Below, piece after piece: positions 52,196-64,000 of a stretch of DNA of 64,000 nucleotides. Origin of the DNA: Rhinopithecus roxellana (taxonomy: Eukaryota; Chordata; Mammalia; Primates; Cercopithecidae); contig NC_044564.1 in NCBI RefSeq assembly GCF_007565055.1, positions 80,186,563 through 80,250,562 of the forward strand. The letters are read 5' to 3'. A program made the translations under genes and the position numbers. Below the pieces are notes generated by a model. It saw nothing but the letters and a program-made list of their open reading frames with translations, was not told the origin of the DNA and did no database searches. Position 1 is the stretch's first letter, and each line of letters opens with the position of its first letter.

Positions 52196-53062
52196 CTTTT
52201 TTCTTTATTTCTTCTGAAAAAAACGATATAAATGTACAGAATGTGCAGATTTGTTTCATAGGTATATTAGTACCATGGTGGTTTGCTGCACCTATTGACC
52301 CATCCTCTAAGCTCCCTCCCCTTACCCCCAACCCCCAACTGGCCCTGGTGTGTGTTGTTCCCCTCCCTGTGTCCATGTGTTCTCATTGTTCAACTCCCAC
52401 TTATGAATGAGAACATGTGGTGTTTGGTTTTCTGTTTCTGTGTTAGTTTGCTGAGGATGATGGTTTCCAGCTTCATCCATGTCCCTGCAAAGCACATCAT
52501 CTCATTCCTTTTTATGGCTGTATTTATGGGTGTATTAATTTATAGTATTCCATGGTGTATATGTACCAATTTTTTTTATCCAGTCTGTTACTGATGGGCA
52601 TTTGGGTTGGTTCCATGTCCTTGCTATTGTAAATAGTGCTGCAGTAAACATATGTGTGCATGTGTCTTTACAGTTGAATAATTTATAATACTTTGGGTAT
52701 CTACCCAGTAATGGGATTGCTGGGTCAAATAGTATTTCTGGTTCTAGATCCTTGAGGAATTGCCATACTGTCTTCCACAATGGTTGAACTAATTTACACT
52801 CCCACCAACAGTGTAAAAGCATCCCTATTTCTCCACAGCCTCATCAGCATCTATTATTTCCTGACTTTTTAATAACTGCCATTCTGACTGGTGTGAGATG
52901 GTATATCACTGTGGTTTTGATTTGCATTTCTTTGATGATCAGTGATGTTGAGCTTTTTAAAATATATTTGTTGGCCTCATATATATCTTCTTTTGAGAAG
53001 TGTCTGTTCATATCCTTTGCCTACCTTTTGATGGGGTTGTGGTTTTTTTTCTTGTAAACATG
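52196..53062 (-). mobile_element. 5'-truncated primate L1 (3' 0.87 kb)
   Basis: Complement of the L1 3'UTR and ORF2 end: GTACAGAATGTGCAGATTTG, TGGTTTGCTGCACCTATTGA, CCATGGTGTATATGTACCA, ending with the block complementary to ORF2 around 46110. TTTAAATG flanks it at 52188-52195 and 53063-53070, a short possible target duplication. Identity to the young L1 is clearly lower, which suggests an older L1PA/L1PB member. The minus-strand frame at 52535-52822 is leftover ORF2 with the [17 protein letters not shown] segment. Confidence 0.9.
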
Positions 53063-53070
53063 TTTAAATG

Positions 53071-53944
53071 TTCTCTAGATTGAAAAAAAGTACAAGATTT
53101 ATAAGGAAAGACTAGCTTTTTGGCATTATGTGACCAAGGTCTCACTAGGGCAACATAAGCAAGTCTAAAACACCACCCAGGTGGATACAGTTAATGTAAT
53201 GCAGCCTGGGATCTCCTACCTTATCTATTTTGTCATTTTATGAGTACTCATAGCCACATAACTAAAGAAAAAAACAGTAACTTAGGATAGGCATTATGAA
53301 ACAAAGAACAAATTCTATTTTCTTTTAATTATAATTCCTTTCTCTTTTCTTTTCTGCCCAATTTGTTGAAAAAAGAGTTAGTATGTAAAAAGAGGAGTAG
53401 TTGTAGTTAAAATGTCATATTATATATAAATCTAATGCAGAGTAGAAGATAAAACATCGAAAAAATGAGATTAGAAAATAAGAAATCATCATCAAGGTGT
53501 CAAAAAAAAAAAAAAAAAACAGTGAATGACAAGTATAACAAAAATCATCAATGATTTTACAACTTTTTTGGCATAAAGAATCTTTCCAGCAGATCCGTAC
53601 ACTGCCTCCTAACTTCTCTGCCCCACTTTCCCTCCCTCCCATCTTCCCTCTCTTCCTTCCTCTCTTCTTTTCCCCTTAGGTATCTGCTCTCCTCCACTCT
53701 CTCCTCCAACACATCATCTCTGTTTAGATCAGAGTTATCTCTATAAAGGTCGTTTTCTAAGGCACACGTCTGACATGACATGAACACAGTGAGAACCAAC
53801 ACTTTCCCCACTATATCCCAGGCTATCTTTCCCATCACGTTTTTTCTGTTTTCTTTCTCAGTGGACCCCCTGTTTCAACAACATTGCAATAGGATAGTTC
53901 CCAAACGCCTTACACTTTTAACTTTTTCATTGAAAAGAAGGTAG
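53071..53944. other. Sequence with an L2 piece and CT-rich tract
   Basis: A-run at 53504-53519 and a CT-rich tract at about 53610-53690. CAGAGTTATCTCTATAAAGG followed by ACACGTCTGACATGACATGA at 53731-53780 resembles the L2 3' region in sense orientation. No gene. Confidence 0.5.
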
Positions 53945-54125
53945 AATGTGTAGTAGAAAAAGCAGGGTTTTGGCAAAATCACATCGGTTCTCTACCACTT
54001 AAAAGTTGTGGTATGAAGAGCAAGTTACTAGGCTTTTCGGTGCCTCAGATTCTTAATGCATAAAATAATGATACCCTATCTAGGATTTTTGTGAAAAATA
54101 AATGAGATGACACATGTGAATTGTC
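53945..54125 (+). repeat. MIR SINE
   Basis: AGAGCAAGTTACTAGGCTTT, CGGTGCCTCAGATTCTTAAT and TGAAAAATAAATGAGATGAC fit MIR in sense order. Confidence 0.75.
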
Positions 54126-54824
54126 ATTAAGAAACTTTGATATTTAGTCAACTTTAGTGATGATAAAGATGATAATGACTGTGCTGGCCAGATATTTCTC
54201 TTCTGCTGCTCCAGATCTGCCTTGTACTTTTCCCACTGGCTCTGTATTCCAAAATGCTGAACTTCATGGACTTAATTAATGGGCTCCTTTCTCTTTGGTG
54301 TCTGGTTGGAGTAGTGCAAAGGGAGGTTCCTGTAGGAGATGAATGGAGAGGAAACTTTGGGGTATTTATTCCCAAGGCTCCCTCCTGGCTCCTCTACAGG
54401 ACGGCAGGGGTTGCATTACTCTGTCAAAGGCTGCAGCTTCTATAAGGTGGCTGTTTCTCATGGCGACAGCTTCTCTTCAGGTCTGACAGCTAGCTCTTCT
54501 GGCTCTTTCTGTTCTAGAAATGGTAATGTATATCACTGGAGTGCCACCTGTCCTGCCAGGATTCTGACAAATGCAGTAATTATGATTGTTGTCTTTGCCT
54601 GCAATATCTTTATTTAACCTCTTCGAAACTTATCGAGGCCCTACCCTGTTCTCAAAGAATAACTAAAATGCCATTGTTTTAAATAATGATTACAATGCCA
54701 TCCTTCTCCTTTTTTTTTTTTTTAAAAAAAAAGGATGACCTCAACTTTTCATGGACTCCCAGAATAATCTGCATGAAATTTTAATCTAGTTTGGCAAGAA
54801 GCACAGTATACATAATAGTAATCT
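54126..54824. other. Unique sequence
   Basis: Overlapping frames on both strands at 54154-54617 have no domain. There is a T-run/A-run hairpin-like junction at about 54711-54731. No gene recognised. Confidence 0.45.
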
Positions 54825-54935
54825 GGTTCCTGCCTATAAAATTGTGAGCCTTTTGGAGATCAGGGACTGGGTCTTACTCAATTTCATACCCTAGAAGCAC
54901 TTGGTACAGTTATTTGCACATGGAATATGAATATA
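54825..54935 (+). repeat. L2-type LINE 3' end
   Basis: AAATTGTGAGCCTTTTGGAG, ATCAGGGACTGGGTCTTACT and GAAGCACTTGGTACAGTTAT are the familiar end blocks of L2 in sense. Confidence 0.65.
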
Positions 54936-55955
54936 AGATTTTTTAAATGGAATTAAATCCTTTTCTTGGCATCATCTCTATTCTTCTCCCAATTCCTTAA
55001 GATGAAGATTAATTTAGTCTCTCTGCTTTCTTTACTTATCTCTCTAATTCTGTCTTTACCTATTTTTTATAACAAAGGAAGCCCAGAAGCTGACCCAATA
55101 AGCCAAAGTCTTTTCCCCTTAAAGACCAAGTGGAAGTTGGGAACACTCATGTATGAATAACTTTTCTTTGCCAATACACATTCATAATTTTGCCCCAAAT
55201 ATCTCTAAAAATATACCCCTATATCTCAACTTACTTTCTTCAAGGGCGTCTTTTTTGTTTCTTTCTTTCAGCACATACTAATAACTAAGCTTTCTTTCAT
55301 TGCTTATTTCTGTACTTTTTTTTATTATTAAAACAATGTGTTGCTCTTTTCTATAATAGATGAATAAATATATTCTCCAAATGATTTGTGGTAGAGGTTT
55401 AAAGAAAAAAATCAGCTTACTTTAAGTTTATTAACTTTTCTTTTTTAAAAATTATTAAACCTAACAGGTACTCTATTTCAAGTATTTGACAACTGAAAGT
55501 CTCATAGATATTATTTGCTCTAAATTGTATTATTAAAAAGAATATTCTGTCAGAAATGAATTTCAACAATGTGCCATAAAATGTATGTAATTATATTCAA
55601 AAGAAAAAATACATATGAAGTATGAGAACCTATAGCACTACTGTGCTGAGCTAAAGCTTGGCTAGTGAGAGGCTAAATGTTGCCTCTCCCTGGAATATCC
55701 CTGGAATATTTCTTTTGACATAAATTTCTTTTGAAATATTCCAGGCATACTTGCATCACTTGGGCACCTGCATTCAGGCTTGACAATCAGTTCTTTATTG
55801 TAATCTCACTTTGCATAATCATTTTTTTGCCACTGTAGGTATGGCAAAGCTGAATAATTTCATCCATAAGTGAGCTGCAGTGACTTTTAGATCAGAAAAT
55901 AGTAACTACTGAAATGTATGGAAAAATGTGACTGTGAAAACTAGAGGTTCAGCTG
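54936..55955. other. AT-rich sequence
   Basis: No gene or confident repeat. GGAATAT recurs around 55690-55740 in a small local repeat. Confidence 0.45.

Positions 55956-55997
<42 letters not shown>
55956..55997. repeat. (TG)21 microsatellite
   Basis: 21 uninterrupted TG units, the longest pure dinucleotide tract in the window. Confidence 0.98.
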
Positions 55998-56002
<5 letters not shown>

Positions 56003-56112
56003 TCCAGAAGGACTACACCTTTGAGCTTGCCATATAAACCTTTGACTGAGGAATTTCATTTGGAGGAAGCCAGCGGAAATTTAATTTTCAATGAAATTTA
56101 AAAAGATCAAAC

Positions 56113-57521
<1,409 letters not shown>

Positions 57522-57535
57522 ATTTCTGGAATGTG

Positions 57536-57839
<304 letters not shown>

Positions 57840-57853
57840 ATTTCTGGAATGTG

Positions 57854-59544
57854 TGTGGCTACCTGGCAAAAAATGAAATATTTGCCTTTCATTATGGCTA
57901 AGTGTATTTAATTGATGGCCATTTCCAGCCAGACATTAGCTTGCTATTCTCTTTATGCATCCTCTATTTTTTTCATTTCTGCATAATAAAACCATATATT
58001 CAGATTAATTAACAGAGCAGGTGAAGACAACTCTCCCTACTCTATCTTCACCAGATTCTGAATATGTATACTTTAGAAAATTTGCTTTGGCATTTCTAGA
58101 CAAACGTGAATCCATCTGCAGCATTCTCCAACCAAATTGTTCTTCTTCTTATTTCTTATTTGTTCTTTAAGGACCAAGTTAAATATACAACTAGGGTAAA
58201 CATGTTTCTAGATTTTAAAAAGGTACTGTGAAAAAGCTATTTTAATTCATTCTTCCCACCAACATTGGTCCAGGTAAAAGAAATTTCCAACTGCATTGCT
58301 CTAATGATACTTTGCTTTTAGAGTTCATGATGACCCTATAGTCCAGACACTCAAGATAACGACAAAAATCCCAATTAATCTCTTCATTCCTGTGTTGGGT
58401 GCAGTTTACTAAAGAAATCTTCAACTGCAGGGGCTAAGTTTCGTAAGAAAGAATATATGATATTACTACATTTTTGTTTCTAGGGCTATATGTATATCAC
58501 TATATGTAGAGATACATATATAAATATGTATGCACTTATGATAGTTTAGAGTGCTGCATAAACTATCTACCAAGATAAGGAAAGAAGGAAGGACATAAGA
58601 AAGGGAAGAAAAAAATAATTTAAAAACAAGAAAAAAAAAAAGCAGGGAGGGGCAGGTTAAGGAATAATTGAGGTAAACAGAAAAAAAAGTGATAGAAAAA
58701 TATAATGAGTCAGAGTAAGGTATAGAAAAAAATCACTTATGATATGGAAAATTAACTTAGCTGAAAGGGTAGCCACAAATGTGTAAAGCACTATTCAAAG
58801 GTTATTATCGCTCCTTAATGAATGGCTCTATTTGGAGGCAAATGATTACACAGAATTAAAAGCACAGATGCAGATTTCTCAGCTCACCTAATTCGCTGTG
58901 CCAAGATTCTGCTTATCACAGAGGAGAGGTTTCTAAGGCCACAGCACAGCACACAACTTAAGAAAGGAAACTTGGATTTGTTGCCAACACTTGCAAATTT
59001 TCCTAAGGGTTTCTGGTAATTTGCAGCAGATAGCAAAACAAGTGTGAAAGTGTGAAATGACACATGCTAAAGGGAAGGTTGAAAGAGGGGGAGAAGGAGA
59101 AAATGGTTCTATTTCAGGAGGATGCCTGATTTCATTAAAATCAACGGTTAGCCTTTTCCTTACATTGTATTTACTGCATCACTATAATTTTACAAATAAG
59201 TTTGTTCTCAGTCTTAGCCATAAACCTTCCTATGAAGCAAGCAGACCATAAGAGTCACCCCAGTGAAGTCTTCTTTGTGGGCCAAGGCATTCTCACAGAA
59301 TAAAAACTTGTAAAACAATGTGCATTTGAAATAGTGTACAGAAAGTCCAGTCCTTGACTGGGCAAAGTAACTAAAGGAGTAGTAAGAGTACAGATAGAGG
59401 GAGGCAGGGAGAGAAAGACAGAAAAGAGAAGCCATCTGATTATTTCACTACTTTGCTTAAAATTTTCTCAACAACCCTGTGATCTATAAAGGGAGGCAGT
59501 GCTGAGGGACCGTTGGGTAAAACCAACACTGGTCTTTGTCAGTA
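57854..59544. other. AT-rich sequence with purine patches
   Basis: A purine-rich stretch at about 58575-58700. Nothing else recognised. Confidence 0.45.
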
Positions 59545-59765
59545 GACAGCCTAGGTTCAGATACGGTCAGCTACTTACAAGGTACCCTTGGGTACATCAT
59601 TTATCTCCTTTAAATTTCAGCTTTTTCATGTGTAAAGCAAGACGATGTTTATGAATATTGTAAATATTTTCCTCTATATGTTTGCTTCACTGAGATCACT
59701 TTACAGAGCATTTAATACAATACATGACAAATAAGAAACACCAGAAATATCTTGAGTATTATCAC
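59545..59765 (+). repeat. MIR SINE
   Basis: ACAGCCTAGGTTCAGATACG, then ACATCATTTATCTCCTTTAA and TTTCAGCTTTTTCATGTGTA fit MIR in sense. Confidence 0.6.
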
Positions 59766-60701
59766 TATTATTAGTTTCAATGTGAACTGGTAGATTTGGA
59801 AAAGCCTCCACAGGATTATGCTTTTATTTATACATCGGGGAACTCAGGACCAGGGATGCTTCTTAACTTTCTCAAAGTCATTCAAATAGAAAGATGGCCT
59901 TCTGGTCCATAGTCTATAGTCCTCCTAGATGACAAAGAGAACTACTTTCTTTGAAGTTCACAAAAAGGGAAGAATTTAGAAAATAGGCCCCACAGTGGTT
60001 TCTGAACTTCTAGCATTTCCTTTAAGAGCTTCTACAAACATTATTAGAAATAAATTTCTCCTGCTTTAATGCCACATTCACCATATTACCATATGAAACT
60101 AAGAACACAGGACAGGTTGTCAATAATCACTCCCACCCTTCTATCATCTTAACTCCCACTGGGCACCTGTCTAAAGCATCATTTTCATGTAGGCATTATG
60201 TGAAAAATAAATTTTGGAAACATGGTTCATGTGTTTAAAATGAAAACTTCCTGAGAACAAGTGAATAAAATGCATGTTGTATACCCCATTGTGGATGGTA
60301 ATTATTTTCTGTGATACTGCTACAGGATCATTTGCTTGTCCAATATACCTTTACATAGAGTTTAGCCATCTCATCTTTCATAAACACAAGCCAACATAAT
60401 TTTAATACCCACTTCATATTTCCTTTATGAAAGAATAAATCAGATCCATCCTATCCATTTCTTGTGATAGCATGCACAAGTGTACAATTTTACAATGTTT
60501 CATCTCGAACTTTGCTGTGGATAGTTATGTACATGAGTCACTTTCATTGAATCTGATGTGGATTTTTGAATAGTGTTAAATGACTTAATATATTTTCCTG
60601 TGGAGACTCTGATGAATAATACTCATATTGTAGGAAGACTTAAAATTTATATTTCATATAAAATCTGGATTCTTATTACAAAGCTGGTTTAACAGATGTG
60701 C

Positions 60702-60738
<37 letters not shown>

Positions 60739-60956
60739 ATGTTTTGAAGTCATTGTAAAAGGAAAAGAGAGCATCAGGATCACACAGTAATAATGTCCAG
60801 GTTATTACATGATGCAGTTTCTCTTCTCCTGAGTCAACCACTAGAATCATAGTCATTGCATATTAGAGGAGAAGGGACCTGAGATACTATCTAGCCCAAC
60901 AACCTCTTTAAACTAATGAAGCTGGGGCTAAAGGCGATGAAAATCATACATTTCAC
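59766..60956. other. AT-rich sequence
   Basis: Contains a (GT)n microsatellite at 60706-60733. A short L3/MIR-like phrase lies at 60880-60915 (ATACTATCTAGCCCAACAAC). No gene. Confidence 0.5.
60706..60733. repeat. (GT)n microsatellite
   Basis: About 14 uninterrupted GT units. Confidence 0.97.
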
Positions 60957-61277
60957 GATAGAGAGGGAGAAAGGGAGGGAGAGTGTGAGCGAGGGAGAGA
61001 GAAATAAAGGGAGAAGGAAAGGAAGACAGCTGAGGGGAGGGAGGGAGAGAGAGAGAAGAAGGGAGGGAGGGATGGAGAGAGGGAAGAACAAAGAACAAAA
61101 AAAGAAAGAAAAAAGTTAGGAAGAAAGGAAGGAAGGAGGAAGGGAAAGAGAAAGGAAGAAAGTAAGAGAAAGAGAGAAAAAGAGAAAGAAACAGAGAGAG
61201 AGACAGAGATAGAGAGAAAGAGAGAGAGAGAAATAGAGATAAAGAGAAAGAGAAGGGAAAAGAAAGGAATAAATAGA
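60957..61277 (+). repeat. Long polypurine tract (GA-rich)
   Basis: About 320 bp almost entirely A and G on the plus strand, with GAGG, GGGA, GAAA and GAGAGA units and only scattered T or C. All open frames over it are low complexity. It is probably an expanded and scrambled microsatellite. Confidence 0.95.
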
Positions 61278-62399
61278 GGTTATGATTTGATTCAGCCTTC
61301 TTAAAAATTTATTCTCCATCTTATTTTATAATTTGTATATGAATAAATTACTAACCAGGCAAGTTAGGATTTACATGTACTACTCAGAGTTGAACAGTTG
61401 TTTACTTTATGGGGGTTTTCTGCTAAAGAATAACAAGCCACTTGCATATTAAAATAAAAAACTCTGAGAGTCATTAACAGAACTGCACAGGCATAAAAAT
61501 AAAAATGTTCCCCTGCTCCCTTAAAACAGTCGAAAGGCTGTTTAGATTTTTGCTCACTAATAAAACAAACATACAATAAAACAACACAAAAATGAGTGCC
61601 AGAGCCCTGAGTCCCATGAGATTTCCTGTGACTTAAGTCCTGACATTAATGAGAGCATGAGACTGCTGCTTCGTGACTGCCAGTGGCTCGTTATCGCTAA
61701 GATAAAGACCAACAAAGTATAGTAAGAGAAAGTTTGTTCTCTATTACAATCTGTATTTGAAAGATTCAGAACAACAAACGCAACAAGGGGGAAGTTCACT
61801 GTGTATGTTTTACTTGCTTTCTATTGCATCATTAATTTTGACAATGTACTCTGACATCTTGTAATTCTGATAATTTTTATTCTGATAAAATATGAAAACT
61901 CAATCGTCAGGCAACAATTTCAACATGTTTCATAGAATACTTTTGCAAATAAGGTAAAAGTGCAAAACTTCACAGTAGTTAGTTGATGAAAAAAGGGTCT
62001 GGTTCCTTACAAATTGCTTTCCCCTCAGTGTCAACATGCACAACGACCAGAACTGGTTGAGATTAGAGAAGCTGCTAAGAATTCACAGGTGTCTACCTCT
62101 GAAGGCAGCTAGCTGCAAAAACAAATTCTCAAGACAAGCTGGAACTTATCCTTTTTCCTTTAAATGCGATAGCATATCATTATAAATCAGGTATCAGGAG
62201 AGCATTCTAAACAAATAAATGTATGGAATTTTTTTAACAGGCATATGAAAACATGCTAAGATTAGTTATTTAAAAACCAGGCAACTCCAGAGCAAAGTGA
62301 TATATAATAAACCACATGCTCCCTTTTTTAGCATCTGTTTCAAAATCTATCAAGTTTTCTGAGTGGCAAAATGATTTTATCCTTAGTTTTTCTCTTCAA
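61278..62399. other. AT-rich sequence
   Basis: No gene, RNA or confident repeat recognised. Confidence 0.45.
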
Positions 62400-63464
62400 T
62401 TCTTACAATTGTAATAAAATACACATAACTTAAAATATACTATCTTAACCATTTTTAGGTATACAGTTCAGTGGTATCATGTACATTCATATAGTTGTAC
62501 AATCATCACCACTATCCATCTCCAGAACTCTGCATCTTGCAAAACTGAAACATTTTATGGATTAAACAATAAATCACCATTGCCCCTTCCTGCCAACCAC
62601 CATTCTGCTCTCTGTCTCTGATTTCAACAACTCTAGGTACCTTATCTAAGTTGTTGCATAAACCATAATTACCTTCCTTTTTATAGCCAAATAATATTCC
62701 ATCATATGTAGGTGCCACATTTTGCTTATCCATTCATCTGTTGGTGGACACGTGGGTTGTTCAAACATTTTATCTATTGTAAATGATGCTGCTATGAATA
62801 TGGGTATACAAATATTCTTCAAGATGTTGCTTCTAATTTTTTTTTTTTTTTTTGTGGTATGTACCCAGAAGTGATATTGCTGGATAACTGGTAAATCTAT
62901 CTTTAAGTCTTTGAAGAATCACTGCACTATTTTCCACAGTGGCTGTACCATTTTAAATCTGATTAACAGTGTACAAAGTTTCAAATTTCTTCAAGTTCTT
63001 GCCAAAACTTGTTATTTTTTATTAAAAATATTTATTTCAATAGCTTTAGGGGTACAAATGGATTTGGGTTACACGGATGAATTGTGTAATTGTGAAGTCT
63101 GGGATTTTAGTGCACCCATTACCTGAATAGTGTTATTTGTACCGAACAAGTAGTTTTTCATTCCTCAGCCCACTTCTCCCTCCCCTCTTCTGATTCTCCA
63201 GTGTTCACTACATTATACTACTTTGTCTGCCTGTGCATACTCATAGCTTAGCTCCCACTTGTAAGTGAAAAAAAAAAAAACTGTTATTTTGTTTCGTTGA
63301 TAGCAGTTTAATGGTGGGGTGGTATCTCACTGTGGTTTGAATTTGCATTTCTCTAATGATTTATGATTCTGAGCATCTTTTCATGCTTATTGATTAATTG
63401 GCCATCTGTATATGTTCTTTTAAAATACCTATTCAAATCCTTTGCCCATTTGTGAATAGAGTTG
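62400..63464 (-). mobile_element. Old L1 (L1MB-like) 3' end, interrupted
   Basis: In complement it follows the L1MB 3' end: AACCATTTTTAGGTATACAG, CATCTCCAGAACTCTGCATC, AATAATATTCCATCATATGT, TGGTGGACACGTGGGTTG, then the ORF2 end after the nested insertion (GTGGTATCTCACTGTGG, AATCCTTTGCCCATTTGTGA). A T-run sits at 62839-62854. No open frame survives. Confidence 0.8.
63019..63281 (-). mobile_element. Nested L1 (L1MA/PB-like) 3' fragment
   Basis: TTTAGGGGTACAAATGGATT, TTAGTGCACCCATTACCTGA and CTTAGCTCCCACTTGTAAGT are the 3' end of a younger L1 in complement. TGTTATTTT flanks it at 63010-63018 and 63282-63290, a likely target duplication. The host L1MB sequence continues on both sides. Confidence 0.75.
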
Positions 63465-63740
63465 TTTGTCTGAAAGCCCAAGCCAGGGCAATTAGGCAAA
63501 AACATAACATAAAAATTAAAAAACATGCAAATTGAAAAGGGAAAAGTAAAATTATTCCTGTTTGCAGATGATATGATCTTACATGCAGAAAACTCTAAAA
63601 TTTCCTCCCAAATCTGATAGAACTAGATACGAATTCAGCAGAATAGCAAGACACAAGATCAGAACACAAAAATACACTGCATTTCTATAGTACTAATTAT
63701 AAATCTGAAAATAAAATTAAGAAAATAGCTCCTTTGATTT
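63465..63740 (+). pseudogene. L1 ORF2 reverse-transcriptase fragment, inverted half of the L1MB-like element
   Basis: Plus-strand sequence with AAGCCAGGGCAATTAGGC, then TTCCTGTTTGCAGATGATAT (the FADD catalytic box of L1 reverse transcriptase) and CACTGCATTTCTATAGTACT. It abuts the minus-strand L1MB part, so the pair looks like one element with a 5' inversion. Broken by stops and deletions. Confidence 0.7.
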
Positions 63741-63874
63741 TTAAGGGGTTTTATTATATTTGGTAGCGAAAAAGAGGAAATAGCAATGACATAAAATATG
63801 CATTTAAAATTTAGTTTTTCATTAACAAATCTAAATTTCATAATAAAATTTTAACTCACCTTAAATGATAAGTA

Positions 63875-64000
63875 CAGTTTACATTTCAGCAATATAGGTT
63901 TAAATTGCCTGGGTCTACCTTTATTCAGATTTTCTTCCACCTCATCTGCCTCTGTCATCCCTGAGATAGCAAGACTAACTCCTCCTCATCCTCCTCTTTC
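63875..64000 (+). mobile_element. Tigger-family element, cut off by the window end
   Basis: Starts CAGTTTACATTTCAGCAAT after a TA and continues with TTTATTCAGATTTTCTTCCA and GCCTCTGTCATCCCTGAGAT. These match the element at 22940-23446 in the same order and orientation. The right end lies outside the window. Confidence 0.65.

Noticed and set aside
53557..53838. Minus-strand 93-codon frame with a signal-peptide-like start
   Set aside because: The underlying DNA looks like L2 3' sequence plus a CT-rich tract, which yields a low-complexity Glu/Arg-rich tail. No homology or splice support.

Overview
This is a 64 kb piece of primate nuclear DNA. Seven Alu elements, LINE-1 copies of several ages, MIR and L2 fossils, MaLR/ERVL/ERV1 LTRs and Tigger/hAT DNA transposons identify a primate genome. 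Several details point to an Old World monkey rather than an ape: the full-length L1 at 40788-47003 is young, but its 5'UTR, its ORF1p N-terminal half and its 3'UTR all differ from the human L1HS/L1PA2-3 sequences I remember, and the AluY at 48138 carries a variant I associate with monkey AluY lineages. The lineage call is inference from memory, not a database result.

The window looks like AT-rich intergenic or deep intronic sequence. I find no host protein-coding gene. The only long open reading frames belong to the L1. The one hint of a host exon is a possible 9-nt microexon at 8951-8959, with a strong polypyrimidine tract and a good donor site.

Layout. 0-12 kb: old MIR, L3/CR1, L2 and MER5 remnants, a Tigger deletion derivative with intact TA target duplication (5538-6052) and one minus-strand AluS (7025-7321). 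12-15.2 kb: probable old L1M 3'UTR split by a younger 5'-inverted (twin-primed) L1 with a 14-bp target duplication. 17.0-17.5 kb: an MLT1-type LTR interrupted by a 33-nt copy of the 5' end of U2 snRNA, flanked by a perfect 17-bp duplication and lacking a poly(A) tail. 19.4-23.5 kb: Alu, MIR, an ERVL proviral remnant (integrase/dUTPase region, a purine repeat at the polypurine-tract position, 3' LTR) and a Tigger-family MITE. 24-34 kb: hAT MITE, a long L2, MIRs and old L1M. 34.17-34.74 kb: a solo ERV1-class LTR with GTTT duplications and higher-order U3 tandem repeats. 35-40.7 kb: old repeats, one AluY and a probable ERVL/MaLR LTR. 40.8-47.0 kb: full-length L1 with open ORF1 and an ORF2 broken by what looks like a single 1-nt deletion between the endonuclease and reverse transcriptase domains. 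47-62.4 kb: three Alus, a 5'-truncated L1, microsatellites and a 320-bp polypurine tract. 62.4-64 kb: an L1MB-type element with its own inversion, a nested L1 fragment, and a second Tigger-family MITE cut off by the window end.

What ties the features together is L1 machinery: the L1 copies, the Alus and the U2 fragment all show L1-endonuclease-style target sites or duplications. No new multi-gene system is visible. Repeat family names come from recognition by eye, and boundaries of old elements are approximate.
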